From: Sphingomonas sp. HF-S4
GTDB lineage: Bacteria > Pseudomonadota > Alphaproteobacteria > Sphingomonadales > Sphingomonadaceae
NCBI RefSeq assembly: GCF_032911445.1
Contig: NZ_JAWJEJ010000001.1
Span: 1,488,001 to 1,552,000 of the forward strand
Reading direction: 5' to 3'
Length of the DNA stretch: 64,000 nucleotides
Positions 14,690 to 23,986 of the stretch are shown here, one piece after another; position 1 is the stretch's first letter, and each line of letters opens with the position of its first letter. Below the pieces are notes generated by a model. The model saw only the letters and a list, made by a program, of their open reading frames with translations. It searched no databases and was not told the origin of the DNA. Both the position numbers and the translations under genes were made by a program.

Positions 14690-15748
14690 ATGAGCCGGGT
14701 TGGGGTGTTGTTTTTTGGCGCGTGGGCGCTTTCGGGCTGCATTCCGGCCGAGGCCGGTCCCGGCCGGTATCAGGCCCCCGACTATCCCCAGCAGCAGCCG
14801 GACCAGTTCGAGCGCCGCTCGATCGATCAGGACGTCCGCGCGCTGCCCGCGCCGCCGCCCGCCTGGGAAGCGCGCCGCGTCACTGCCGATGCCAGGCAGG
14901 TCGCAAGCAGCACCTATGTCGTACAGCCGGGGGATTCGCTGCGCTCGATCGCCGTCAAGACCAGCGCAGGCTCGGAGGCGATCGCCCGCGCCAACAACCT
15001 GCTGCCCCCCTATGTTATCCAGCCGGGTCAGCGCCTGAGCATCCCCGGCGGCCGCTATCACCTCGTCCGCGCCGGCGAGACCGGCATCGCCATCGCGCGT
15101 GCCTATAGCGTCGACTGGTCGCGCATCATCGCCGCGAACGCGCTCGCGGAGCCCTATATCCTGCGCACCGGCCAGCGGCTGCTGGTGCCGAGCAGCCGCC
15201 CCGAGACGATCGAGGAGCGCGCCGCGCGCTTCCATATCGACATCGACGACATCCTCACCGGCGGCGAGCCCGCGCTCGCGGCCAATGCCCAACCGGCCAA
15301 GCCGGTGGCCACTGCCAAGCGCGTGCTTCCCGCCACCACGCCGGTCGCGGCACCGGCGGTGCGCACCGCGGGCCAGTTCGCCTGGCCGGTCAAGGGATCG
15401 GTGGTCAAGCGCTTCGGCCCGGGCAAGAGCGGCGAGCGGAACGACGGCATCAAGATCGCCGTCCCGCTCGACACACCCGTCCTCGCCGCCGCCGACGGCG
15501 TTGTCGCCTATGTCGGCAGCGACGTGCCGGCGCTGGGCGGCCTCGTCATCGTCAAGCACGGCAGCAGCACCACCACGGTCTATGGCCATGCCGGACAATT
15601 GCTCGTCCAGCGCGGCCAGTCGGTCAAGAAAGGCCAGATGATCGCGCTCTCCGGCAACTCGGGGTTCGCCGACCGGCCCGAGCTGCACTTCGAAATCCGC
15701 CAGGGCCGCACCCCGGTCGATCCGCTGACGAGGCTCGCAGCGCGTTAG
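14690..15748 (+). CDS. NlpD-like LysM/M23 (LytM) lipoprotein
   Basis: 352 residues. A short lipoprotein signal ends in ALSGC. Two LysM domains follow, YVVQPGDSLRSIAVKTSAGS and YHLVRAGETGIAIARAYSVD (roughly residues 75-120 and 122-170), which bind peptidoglycan. The C-terminal M23 domain (about 225-345) retains YGHAGQL and LHFEIRQG. The first metal-ligand motif, normally HxxxD, is NDGIKIAVP, so His and Asp are missing. This is the pattern of NlpD/EnvC activators of amidases rather than active endopeptidases. GTG 14684 and TTG 14687 precede ATG 14690 in frame; the ATG gives the usual lipoprotein signal. Confidence 0.88.
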   Translation: MSRVGVLFFGAWALSGCIPAEAGPGRYQAPDYPQQQPDQFERRSIDQDVRALPAPPPAWEARRVTADARQVASSTYVVQPGDSLRSIAVKTSAGSEAIARANNLLPPYVIQPGQRLSIPGGRYHLVRAGETGIAIARAYSVDWSRIIAANALAEPYILRTGQRLLVPSSRPETIEERAARFHIDIDDILTGGEPALAANAQPAKPVATAKRVLPATTPVAAPAVRTAGQFAWPVKGSVVKRFGPGKSGERNDGIKIAVPLDTPVLAAADGVVAYVGSDVPALGGLVIVKHGSSTTTVYGHAGQLLVQRGQSVKKGQMIALSGNSGFADRPELHFEIRQGRTPVDPLTRLAAR

Positions 15749-15760
15749 GCTCCATGCCCC

Positions 15761-15903
15761 CCTCCCTGAAAGGGAGGGTTTGGGGTGGGTGCGCGCGTCT
15801 GCGCGCCAAAAAAGACTCATCGCCCAGCATCAAAGCCTCAGTCAGGGCATCGAGCCCTGCCCGACGCTAAACCCACCCCTTGCCCCTCCCTTTCAGGGAG
15901 GGG
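15761..15903. repeat. Large imperfect inverted repeat between nlpD-like and channel genes
   Basis: The left arm (15761-15790: CCTCCCTGAAAGGGAGGG followed by TTTGGGGTGGGT) is matched by an inverted right arm (about 15869-15903: AACCCACCCCTTGCCCCTCC followed by CTTTCAGGGAGGGG). Each arm also contains its own 7-bp hairpin. The roughly 80-bp centre is not coding. It looks like a paired REP-type element filling the intergenic gap. Confidence 0.75.
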
Positions 15904-15917
15904 ATAGAAGAGGAACA

Positions 15918-16925
15918 ATGCCCGCCCGTCCTCCCGCCACGCTCAAGCGCAAGTCGAGCCTGCCCGTCTGGGTATCGATCGGCTGGCGCGTGTTTGCGGT
16001 GCTGGCGCTGCTCGCGCTCGCGGTCGGCGTCCACTGGATCGAGCGCAACGGGCTCAAGGATACTGCAGACGGCCACGTCTCCTTCCTCGACATCCTGTAT
16101 TTCACATCGATCTCGGTCACGACGACGGGCTATGGCGACATCGTGCCGGTCAGTAATTCGGCGCGGATGTTCGACGCGTTCGTCGTCACGCCGATCCGTG
16201 TGTTCGTGGTGCTGCTCTTCCTCGGCACCGCCTATAATTTCGTGCTCAAGCGCACTTGGGACAAATGGCGAATGGCAGTGATCCAGAAGACCCTTTCAGG
16301 CCACATCATCGTCGCGGGCTATGGCACCACCGGCGCGGAGACCGTCGACGAACTGATCGCGCGCGGCCGCGATCGCGGCAGCATCGTCGTGGTCGACACC
16401 AATGCCGAGCATATCGAGCGCGCCAAGGCGTGCGGCTGCACGGTCCTCCAGGCCGATGCCACGCGTGACCAAGTGCTCACCGACGTACGCATCGGCCAGG
16501 CGGAGTCGATGATCGTCTGTGCCGGGCGCGACGACACATCGATCCTCATCACCCTCACCGCGCGCCATTTGGCGCCCGCGCTCCCGATCAGCGTGATCGT
16601 CCGCAACGAGGACAACGAACTCCCCGCCCGCGCCGCCGGCGCCACCACCGTGGTAAATCCGGTGAGCTTCGCGGGCCTCCTCCTCGCCGGATCGTGCCAG
16701 GGCGAGCACCTGTCCGACTATCTAATGGACCTCGCCTCGATCCACGGCCGCGTCCAGCTCAAGGAACGGCAGGCGCGAACCGACGAAATCGGCAAGCCGC
16801 TCTCGGCGCTCGCCACCGGCCTCGGCGTCCGCATCTACCGCGATGGCCAGCCCTACAGCTTCGCCGAACCCCAGACCCAGGCACTGCTCGCCGGAGACAC
16901 GATCCTGGAGATCGTCACGGGCTGA
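15918..16925 (+). CDS. Potassium channel family protein with TrkA-N (RCK) domain
   Basis: 335 residues. One transmembrane helix at about 22-40, then a pore loop with the selectivity filter TTTGYGD (68-74), a second helix (FVVTPIRVFVVLLFLGTAYN), and a cytoplasmic NAD-binding RCK domain from about 130 (GHIIVAGYGTTGAETVDEL, then VVVDTNAEHIERA, VLQADATRD). The C-terminus (IGKPLSALATGLGVRIYRDG onwards) resembles a TrkA-C ligand domain. Such two-helix channels conduct K+ as tetramers gated by nucleotides or ions. The ATG at 15918 follows GAGGAAC; the coding frame is open further upstream through the repeat but that part is not channel-like. Confidence 0.92.
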   Translation: MPARPPATLKRKSSLPVWVSIGWRVFAVLALLALAVGVHWIERNGLKDTADGHVSFLDILYFTSISVTTTGYGDIVPVSNSARMFDAFVVTPIRVFVVLLFLGTAYNFVLKRTWDKWRMAVIQKTLSGHIIVAGYGTTGAETVDELIARGRDRGSIVVVDTNAEHIERAKACGCTVLQADATRDQVLTDVRIGQAESMIVCAGRDDTSILITLTARHLAPALPISVIVRNEDNELPARAAGATTVVNPVSFAGLLLAGSCQGEHLSDYLMDLASIHGRVQLKERQARTDEIGKPLSALATGLGVRIYRDGQPYSFAEPQTQALLAGDTILEIVTG

Positions 16926-16948
16926 TCATTGCCGCTTAGAGGCGCCAT

Positions 16949-17185
16949 TCAATAATGGGGAAACTGCAACAGATCGAGCGGCCCCTCGCCATATTTGCGG
17001 CGGCAGCGCCGCTCCAGCAGGAATATCACGAGTCCCCCGATGACCAGGGCGATGATTGCCGCAGGCGGCAATCCGCTGGTGCTGGGCGGCAACACTCGGT
17101 TCGCGATCTCGCCTGCTACCCAGCCCGCGCCTATTCCCCCTACCAGTTCGGCGAGGATCCAGCCGATCAGCGTAAAGAAGCCCAT
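16949..17185 (-). CDS. Small two-helix membrane protein
   Basis: 78 residues, two hydrophobic segments: FFTLIGWILAELVGGIGAGW and PAAIIALVIGGLVIFLLER, then a basic tail RRCRRKYGEGPLDLLQFPHY. I do not assign a family; the Gly-rich first helix is reminiscent of small GlsB/YeaQ-type proteins but shorter. It is divergent from the DUF486 gene, with 83 bp between the start codons. Codon use is like its neighbours. Confidence 0.6.
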   Translation of the reverse strand: MGFFTLIGWILAELVGGIGAGWVAGEIANRVLPPSTSGLPPAAIIALVIGGLVIFLLERRCRRKYGEGPLDLLQFPHY

Positions 17186-17268
17186 CGATGGTCTCCATTG
17201 CCTGCGCCTCCGAACGTTCGAAGGCGCGCTCCGTTGCGAAAGCAACTTCCAGCCGCCAAAACCCCGAC

Positions 17269-17619
17269 ATGACCGAACGCCTGCTCCCCATCCTTATGCT
17301 CGTCGTCTCGAACGTCTTCATGACCTTCGCTTGGTATGGCCATCTCAAGTTCAAGGCCGCGCCGCTGCTCCTGGTGATCCTGGTGAGCTGGCTGATCGCG
17401 CTTCCCGAATATCTCCTCGCCGTCCCCGCCAACCGCTGGGGCAGCGGCGTCTATTCGGCCGCGCAATTGAAAGGCATGCAGGAAGTCATCACCCTGAGCG
17501 TTTTCGCCGCCTTCTCGGTTCTGTATCTCGGCCAGAAGATCACGGTGAACCACCTGATCGGCTTCGCGTTGATCGCGGCGGGCGCCTTCTTCCTGTTCAA
17601 GGCTCCGGTTTCGGCCTGA
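17269..17619 (+). CDS. DUF486 family membrane protein
   Basis: 116 residues with four hydrophobic segments. The conserved DUF486 pieces are NVFMTFAWYGHLKF, SWLIALPEYLLAVPANRWG and LKGMQEVITLSVFAAFSVLY. The family is distantly related to small drug/metabolite transporters; no substrate is known. The start at ATG 17269 is preferred, since upstream residues in the same frame are not hydrophobic and overlap the control region of the divergent gene. rimO follows 41 bp later on the same strand. Confidence 0.88.
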   Translation: MTERLLPILMLVVSNVFMTFAWYGHLKFKAAPLLLVILVSWLIALPEYLLAVPANRWGSGVYSAAQLKGMQEVITLSVFAAFSVLYLGQKITVNHLIGFALIAAGAFFLFKAPVSA

Positions 17620-17660
17620 GCTAGCTTTTTCCGCCAAAAAGCCTATGTCGCCCCGCAATC

Positions 17661-18992
17661 ATGGCAACCAAACTCCCTGAGTCCCCTCGTATCGGGATGG
17701 TGTCGCTCGGCTGTCCGAAGAACCTCGTCGACAGCGAACGCATCCTCACCAAGCTGCGCAGCGACGGCTATGCGATGTCCCCCGATTATCAGGGCGCCGA
17801 CATCGTGCTGGTCAACACCTGCGGATTCCTAGATTCCGCCAAGGAAGAATCGCTCGAGGCGATCGGCGAGGCGATCGCCGAGAACGGCCGCGTCATCGTC
17901 ACCGGCTGCATGGGCAAGGAAGCCGAAGTCATCCGCGCGCGCTTCCCCAATGTGCTCGCGGTCACCGGCGCGCACCAATATGAGGAAGTCGTGGGCGCGG
18001 TCCACGAGGCGGCACCGATGCCGCCCTCGCCCTTCGTCAACCTCGTCCCCGATGCCGGGCTCAAGCTGACGCCGCGCCACTACAGCTATCTCAAGATTTC
18101 CGAGGGCTGCAACCATCGCTGCGCCTTCTGCATCATCCCGAGCCTGCGCGGCGACCTCGTCAGCCGCCGCCCCGACGCGATCCTCCGTGAGGCCGAGAAG
18201 CTCGTCGAGGCGGGCACCAAGGAACTGCTGGTGATCAGCCAGGACACCTCGGCCTATGGCGTCGATATCCGCAAGGAGCCGCGGATGTGGAAGGGCGAGC
18301 AAATCGTCCCCCACATGACCGACCTCGCCCGCGAGCTCGGCAAGATCGCGCCCTGGGTGCGGCTGCACTATGTCTACCCCTACCCCCATGTCGACCAGGT
18401 CATCCCGCTGATGGCCGAGGGGCTGATCCTCCCCTATCTCGACATCCCGTTCCAGCACGCCGCGCCCAACGTGCTCCGCCGCATGCGCCGCCCCGCCAAC
18501 GAGGCCAAGGTGCTCGAGCGGCTGCGTGGCTGGCGTGCGATCGCCCCAGACATCACGATCCGCTCGACCTTCGTGGTCGGCTTCCCCGGCGAGACCGAGG
18601 CGGACTTCCAGTACCTGCTCGACTGGCTCGACGAGGCCCAGCTCGATCGCGTCGGCGCGTTCCGCTTCGAACCGGTCGAAGGCGCCACGGCCAACCTCCT
18701 CCCCGATCCGGTGCCCGAAGAAGTCAAGGAAGAGCGCTACGCCCGGGTGATGGAGAAGACCGCGGCGATTTCCGCCGCGAAGCTCCAGGCCAAAGTCGGC
18801 CGCACGCTCGAGGTCATCATCGACGAAGTCGGCGAGGACGGCGCCACCGGCCGCAGCCAGGCCGACGCGCCCGAGATCGACGGAGAGGTCTTCCTGCGCG
18901 ACGCCGGCCACCTCACGCAGGGCGATATCGTCCAGGTCGAGATCGAGGACGCCGACGAGCATGACCTCTACGGTGTCCCGCTCGCGCGCTGA
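17661..18992 (+). CDS. rimO: Ribosomal protein S12 methylthiotransferase
   Basis: 443 residues. Radical SAM enzyme that adds a methylthio group to an Asp of ribosomal protein S12. The N-terminal UPF0004 domain has Cys18, Cys54 and Cys83 for the auxiliary cluster ([35 protein letters not shown]). The radical SAM cluster is Cys150, Cys154, Cys157 (CNHRCAFC). The C-terminal TRAM domain covers about 380-443. [13 protein letters not shown] and [11 protein letters not shown] distinguish RimO from MiaB. Confidence 0.97.
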   Translation: MATKLPESPRIGMVSLGCPKNLVDSERILTKLRSDGYAMSPDYQGADIVLVNTCGFLDSAKEESLEAIGEAIAENGRVIVTGCMGKEAEVIRARFPNVLAVTGAHQYEEVVGAVHEAAPMPPSPFVNLVPDAGLKLTPRHYSYLKISEGCNHRCAFCIIPSLRGDLVSRRPDAILREAEKLVEAGTKELLVISQDTSAYGVDIRKEPRMWKGEQIVPHMTDLARELGKIAPWVRLHYVYPYPHVDQVIPLMAEGLILPYLDIPFQHAAPNVLRRMRRPANEAKVLERLRGWRAIAPDITIRSTFVVGFPGETEADFQYLLDWLDEAQLDRVGAFRFEPVEGATANLLPDPVPEEVKEERYARVMEKTAAISAAKLQAKVGRTLEVIIDEVGEDGATGRSQADAPEIDGEVFLRDAGHLTQGDIVQVEIEDADEHDLYGVPLAR

Positions 18993-19082
18993 GCGTCTCT
19001 TGCGCAGGGTATAACCTGCGGCCAAGGTCGCGGTGACAGGCGCGCAGCAGCATCTATGCTCGGCGCCGAACCCGGAGGCCCC

Positions 19083-20474
19083 ATGATCCGTACCGCATTC
19101 GCCGCACTGCTTCTTCTGGCTACGCCGGCAGCGGCGCAAGAGCTCACGCCCGAGCAATCGGCGCAGGTAGACCGGATCGTCGCCGATGCGCTGGCCTCGA
19201 CCCAGGTCCCTTCGGCGTCGGTGGCGATCGTGCGCGACGGCAAGATCGTCTTCACCAAGGCATGGGGCAATCAGGGGCCCAACGTCCCGGCCGCCACGCC
19301 CGACACCAAATATCAGATCGCCTCGATCTCCAAGCAGTTCACTGCCGCGGGGCTGTTGCTGCTCGAGGACGATGGCAAATTGAGCCTCGACGACACGATC
19401 GGCAAATACCTTCCCGGCATCTCGGGCGGCGCAACGATCACCATCCGCCAGCTGCTCAGCCATACCTCGGGGCTGCAGGATTATTGGCCGCAGGACTATA
19501 GCTTCGCCGCGATGGAGAGCCGCGCGACGCCGCAGGCGATACTCGATCGCTGGGCCAAGAAGCCGCTCGATTTCGCGCCCGGCAGCCAGTGGCAATATTC
19601 GAACACCGGATATGTCGCCGCGGGGATGATCCTGGAGAAGGTCGCCGGCGAGCCGATCCTGGCGTTCCTCGAACGCCGCCTGTTCAAGCCGCTCGGCATC
19701 CGCCCGGTCGATCAGGATCTTGCGGTCGGCAAAGGCTATCCCACCGGCTACCGCCGCAACGCGCTCGGCCCGATCCGCCCGGTGATCGTGCCCGGCGCCG
19801 ACTGGATGTTCGCCACCGGCGAGCTCGCGATGTCGGCCCCCGAACTCGCCAAGTGGAACATCGCCCGCATCGAGCGGAAGCTCCTCCCCGCCGAGGACTG
19901 GATCGAGCAGGAGCGGATGATCCGCCTGACCGACGGCAGCCCGGCCAATTACGGGCTCGGCGTGTCGCTCAGCCAGCGCGGCGACTACAAGCAGGTCAGC
20001 CACGGCGGCGCCGCGGTCGGCTTCCTCAGCCAGAGCATCGTGATCCCCGACGCGCGCCTCTCGGTGGTCGCTCTGGTCAACGGCGATTTCGGCAACGCCC
20101 AGTCGACGATCGCCAACGGCATCGTCAGCCTGCTCCTCCCCGCCGCCAAGGCCAATGACGACGAAGCCTGGCGCACCAAGCTCGCCCGCGACTTCTACGC
20201 CGCGCTCCAGAAAGGCGAGCCCGACCGCAGCCTGCTCACCGAAAACGCGGCCTATTATTTCAACGCCGAGACCGTTCGCGACTATCGCGACAGCCTCGGC
20301 CCACTCGGCGCCCCGACCAGCATCGAGCCGCTCGGCGCCCCGCGGCTGCGCGGCGGCTTCGTCAACCGCAACTACCGGATCGTCTATCCCACGCGGACGC
20401 TGACGCTCATCACCTATGCCGATCCGGGCCGCGACGGGAAGATCGAGGAATTCATGGTCACGCCCGCAAGCTGA
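19083..20474 (+). CDS. Exported serine hydrolase of the class C beta-lactamase fold
   Basis: 463 residues. A signal peptide (MIRTAFAALLLLATPAAAQE) directs it to the periplasm. The active-site motifs are S81-I-S-K84 (SxxK) and Y172-S-N174 (YxN), with HGG in KQVSHGGAAVGF at the place of KTG. The family includes class C beta-lactamases, D-amino-peptidases, esterases and penicillin-binding protein homologues; the HGG motif and the extra 100-residue C-terminal beta domain favour a peptidase or esterase over a true lactamase. Its TGA shares one base with the ATG of the next gene. Confidence 0.88.
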   Translation: MIRTAFAALLLLATPAAAQELTPEQSAQVDRIVADALASTQVPSASVAIVRDGKIVFTKAWGNQGPNVPAATPDTKYQIASISKQFTAAGLLLLEDDGKLSLDDTIGKYLPGISGGATITIRQLLSHTSGLQDYWPQDYSFAAMESRATPQAILDRWAKKPLDFAPGSQWQYSNTGYVAAGMILEKVAGEPILAFLERRLFKPLGIRPVDQDLAVGKGYPTGYRRNALGPIRPVIVPGADWMFATGELAMSAPELAKWNIARIERKLLPAEDWIEQERMIRLTDGSPANYGLGVSLSQRGDYKQVSHGGAAVGFLSQSIVIPDARLSVVALVNGDFGNAQSTIANGIVSLLLPAAKANDDEAWRTKLARDFYAALQKGEPDRSLLTENAAYYFNAETVRDYRDSLGPLGAPTSIEPLGAPRLRGGFVNRNYRIVYPTRTLTLITYADPGRDGKIEEFMVTPAS

Positions 20475-21379
20475 TGTTGCGCCTGCCTCTCCTCGCCAGC
20501 CTCGCCTGGCTCGGGCTGTCGAGCGCCAGCCCGGCCGATCCGACGACGCGGGTGACGCCCGTCGATCCGCTGACCGTCCAGGACGACGACTTCGCCCGCC
20601 ATCGCGACCCCGCCGATTGGAGGGGGCTAAAGGTCAGCCGAATCGAGTTTCGCGAGGAGCGCGCGGCGTGGCGGCTGTGGCGCATCGCCAATGTTCGGCA
20701 TCCCAAGGGGCCCTTGTGGTTCGTGCCCCACGACAACGAGAATGCCGGGTTCGAAGCGGGGCTGGAAGCGGTGCGCCGATGGGGCGGCACGCTGATCGCC
20801 GTCGATGCCGGCATTGCGGAGGATGGCGCGCGGATGAACAACGCGGTGGACTATGGGCGCCCCGTCGACCCTAACCGCAATTTCGATACCGCGCTTCCGG
20901 GCTATGCCCGCCGCATCCTTGCCGACCTTCGGCCGGGCATGCCGATCATCGCGCTCCACACCAATGCGCCGGGCTTCGACACCGCAGAGTCGCGCTGCAA
21001 CCAGTCCGATCCGCAAGGCAGCGGGGTGATTTCGATCCGCTATTGCGACGACACGCTGATCCCCAGCCCCTCGCAGCGCCGCGCGTGGCCGTGGGACGAC
21101 GACGACACCGTCGCCTTCGCCACCTATCGTACCGGAGCCAGCCCTAGCACCGCCTTCTGCCGCGATGCGATGGTCGGCGCGGACTTCAACGTCGTCCAGG
21201 AGCGCGTCGTCGCCAGCGATGGCTCGCTGTCGAACTACGCAGTGCTCCACGGCCTAGACTATCTCAACTTCGAGACCCTCGACCGCGGCGATGGCGCCGC
21301 AGGGCTCGCGGAAGGGCGGAAGCGCCTGCTCCATATCATCGACCGCGCACTCTCGATGTGCGCGCCCAACGTCAGGTAG
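20474..21379 (+). CDS. Exported M14 carboxypeptidase-like protein, unassigned
   Basis: 301 residues with an N-terminal signal (MLRLPLLASLAWLGLSSASP). No close family is recognised. H86-D-N-E89 (FVPHDNENAG) gives an HxxE zinc motif, D-P-N-R-N-F at about 132-138 matches the substrate-binding Asn-Arg block of M14 peptidases, and His162 (IALHTNAP) could be the third ligand. The order and content fit an M14-like zinc fold with shortened spacing. Four Cys near the centre and end could form disulfides in the periplasm. The start overlaps the upstream hydrolase stop (TGATG), so the two are probably translated together and may act on the same envelope substrate. Confidence 0.6.
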   Translation: MLRLPLLASLAWLGLSSASPADPTTRVTPVDPLTVQDDDFARHRDPADWRGLKVSRIEFREERAAWRLWRIANVRHPKGPLWFVPHDNENAGFEAGLEAVRRWGGTLIAVDAGIAEDGARMNNAVDYGRPVDPNRNFDTALPGYARRILADLRPGMPIIALHTNAPGFDTAESRCNQSDPQGSGVISIRYCDDTLIPSPSQRRAWPWDDDDTVAFATYRTGASPSTAFCRDAMVGADFNVVQERVVASDGSLSNYAVLHGLDYLNFETLDRGDGAAGLAEGRKRLLHIIDRALSMCAPNVR

Positions 21380-21409
21380 TCTGTGCTTCTGTGAACGCAG
21401 GAGCACCAA

Positions 21410-23842
21410 TCACGAAGGCAAAGCGTAGGCCACCACCTCGTCGCTCACCGGCGTCTGCATGAAATGGTGCCCGCCGGCATAGATCACGAGATACTGCTTG
21501 CCGTTCATCTCATAGACCATCGGGGTCGCCTGCCCGCCGCCGGGCAGCACGTCCTTCCACACCGTCTTACCGGTGCGCAGGTCGATCGCGCGGATCAGGT
21601 TGTCGGTCGCCGCGGCAACGAACACCAGCCCGCTCGCCGTTACCACCGCGCCGCCATTATTGGGCGTGCCGATCGTGATCGGCAACATCGACGGAATGCC
21701 GAAGGGCCCGTTGGTCCGCGCCTCGCCGAACGCGCGGTCCCAGATCGTCTTGCCCGTCGCCATGTCGATTGCGCGGATACCGCCATAAGGCGGCTGCTTG
21801 CACAGCATGCCAGTGAAGGGCAGCCGCCAGCCGGCATTGACGTCGATCGCATACGGCGTGTTGGCTTGAGGATCGCCCGCACCCTCGGCGCCGCCGATCT
21901 TGCCGCGAGCCTGTTCGCGCGGCGCCCAGCCCTTCTTGTCGGCCTCGGCGCGCGGCACCAGCCGGACGTAATTGGGCATGTCGTTGTAATTGGCGACGAT
22001 CACCCCGCGCGCCGGGTCGACCGCGATCCCGCCCCAATCGGTTCCGCCGTTATAGCCCGGATATTCGATCGAGCGACGATCGCTCTCGGGCGGGGTGAAG
22101 AAGCCCTTGTAGCTCGCGCGGCGGAATTGGATCCTGCAGATCATCTGGTCGATCGGCGACATCCCCCACATGTCGTGCTCGGTCAGGTCGGGCTTGCGCA
22201 ACGTGTGCCACAGCGACACCGGCTGGGTCACCGCGCGCTGTTGCGGTTCGACCCCGCCGCCGGGCGCCTTGATCTCGCCGATGGGGGTCAGCGGCTGGCC
22301 GGTGCGGCGATCGAGCACATAGATGTCGCCCTGTTTGGAGGGCAGCACCAGCGCCGGCGCACCCTTATAGTCCACCAGGGTCGCCTGCGCGCCGAAATCA
22401 TAGTCCCACACGTCCTTGCGCACCGCCTGGAAGCGCCAGCGCGGCTTGCCGCTGGTGACGTCGAGCGCGACCAGCGACGTCGCGAATTGATTCTCCTCGG
22501 GCCGGCGCAGCGACGAATAATAATCCGCCGCGGCATTGCCCATCGGGAGATAGACGAGGCCGAGCTGCTCGTCGCCCGAGGCGATCGTCCACATGTTCGG
22601 GGTGCCCCGGGCCCATTCCTGCCCGGCAGGCGGCGCGCCGTTCCATTCGGGGTGCATCATGTCCCAGGCCCAGCGCAGCTGACCGGTGCGCGCGTCGAAG
22701 CCCTGGATCACGCCCGAGGGCGCCCAGCGATCCTGTCCGTCGAGCACCTGGTGCCCAGTGACGAGCACGCCGCGCACCAGCGTCGGCGGCGAATTGATCG
22801 AGACGAACCCGTCGGGAACCTTGCCCATGCCGATCTTGGCGTCGACCTGGCCGTTGCTGCCGAAATCGGCGCATAGCTGTCCCGAGCGCGCATCGACGGC
22901 GATCAGCCGCGCGTCCAGCGTCCCTTCGATGATCCGGGTTGCGCAGGGCTGGTCCGCCGCCATTCCCGGAACGGCGTAATAAACCACGCCGCGGCAGGCC
23001 GCGGTGTAGGGGATCGCAGTGTCGGGCACCTTGGGATCGTAGCGCCAGCGCTGCTTGCCCGTCGCCGGATCGAGCGCGATCATGATGTTCTTGGGCGTGC
23101 ACAGATACAGGCTGTCGCCCACCTTGAGCGGGGTATTCTCGGCGCCATAGGTGTTGCGGATCTGCGGCGAGGACGGGAGGTCGCCGGTATGAATTTCCCA
23201 GGCGCGCCTGAGCTTGCCGACATTCTCGGCATTGATCTGGGTCAGCGGCGAATAGCGCCGCGCGCTGGTCGTGCCGCCATAAGCCGGCCAGTCGGCGCCG
23301 ACCTGCTGGCCCGAAGGGTCGCCCATCCCCTGCGTCGACGCAGCGGGAAGCCCGCGCAGCACCGGATCAGGGGCTCCGGCAGCGGCGGCCCAGAAGTCGA
23401 TCGTGGTGAGCACCAGCGCAAGCGCGCCGCCGGCCAAGGCGAAGCGCCACCGCTCGCGCCGCAGGCTCATGCTCGCCATCGCCGCGATGACCGCGAGCAG
23501 CAGCACCACCGGCGCGATCACGCGCGGCACTTGCGCCCAGGCGTTGGCGCCCACTTCCCACCACGCCCAGATCGCGCTGAGCACGACGATCGCGAGATAC
23601 AACCACCCGCCGGTCATCCGCCCGCGGATCAGCAGCACGCCCGCCGCGATCATCGCCACGCCGGTGAGCAGATAGTAAAGCGAGCCGCCGAGCAGTGCGA
23701 GCCACGCGCCGCCGATCGCCAGGACCAATCCGATCAGTGCGAGGAGTCCCCCGACGAGCATCGACACCCAGCTGCCCCAGCGTCGCGACCGGGTTTCCGT
23801 CACCACGGGTCCATTGTCCGAATAGCTTCGAGTGTCGGTCAC
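21410..23842 (-). CDS. gcd: Membrane-bound PQQ-dependent glucose dehydrogenase
   Basis: 810 residues. The N-terminal 150 residues carry about five hydrophobic segments (WVSMLVGGLLALIGLVLAIG onwards), the membrane anchor and ubiquinone site of mGDH. The periplasmic part is an eight-bladed PQQ propeller with family landmarks ADWPAYGGTTSARRYSPLTQ, ENTPLKVGDSLYLCTPKN, SPIDQMICRIQFRRA and YPGYNGGTDWGGIAVDP. It oxidises glucose to gluconolactone and feeds electrons to ubiquinone. GTG 23842 is chosen because GGAGACC precedes it and the membrane anchor follows. No PQQ synthesis genes are in the window. Divergent from the aminopeptidase gene. Confidence 0.93.
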   Translation of the reverse strand: MTDTRSYSDNGPVVTETRSRRWGSWVSMLVGGLLALIGLVLAIGGAWLALLGGSLYYLLTGVAMIAAGVLLIRGRMTGGWLYLAIVVLSAIWAWWEVGANAWAQVPRVIAPVVLLLAVIAAMASMSLRRERWRFALAGGALALVLTTIDFWAAAAGAPDPVLRGLPAASTQGMGDPSGQQVGADWPAYGGTTSARRYSPLTQINAENVGKLRRAWEIHTGDLPSSPQIRNTYGAENTPLKVGDSLYLCTPKNIMIALDPATGKQRWRYDPKVPDTAIPYTAACRGVVYYAVPGMAADQPCATRIIEGTLDARLIAVDARSGQLCADFGSNGQVDAKIGMGKVPDGFVSINSPPTLVRGVLVTGHQVLDGQDRWAPSGVIQGFDARTGQLRWAWDMMHPEWNGAPPAGQEWARGTPNMWTIASGDEQLGLVYLPMGNAAADYYSSLRRPEENQFATSLVALDVTSGKPRWRFQAVRKDVWDYDFGAQATLVDYKGAPALVLPSKQGDIYVLDRRTGQPLTPIGEIKAPGGGVEPQQRAVTQPVSLWHTLRKPDLTEHDMWGMSPIDQMICRIQFRRASYKGFFTPPESDRRSIEYPGYNGGTDWGGIAVDPARGVIVANYNDMPNYVRLVPRAEADKKGWAPREQARGKIGGAEGAGDPQANTPYAIDVNAGWRLPFTGMLCKQPPYGGIRAIDMATGKTIWDRAFGEARTNGPFGIPSMLPITIGTPNNGGAVVTASGLVFVAAATDNLIRAIDLRTGKTVWKDVLPGGGQATPMVYEMNGKQYLVIYAGGHHFMQTPVSDEVVAYALPS

Positions 23843-23986
23843 GGTCGGTCTCCACGCCGACGCGTCGTTGCAGGCGCGCAGGATCCAATGGCAACCAGCC
23901 GGCAGAAGGGCCGGTTCCGAAATGAACAAAATTTCATCTTGGGACTGGGGCTAGGCGCAGCGGCCTCGCGACCCTAGATCGTGGCC

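Noticed and set aside
17829..20003. 724-codon minus-strand open frame opposite rimO and the serine hydrolase
   Set aside because: No recognisable domain; both plus-strand genes show catalytic motifs, so this is a shadow.
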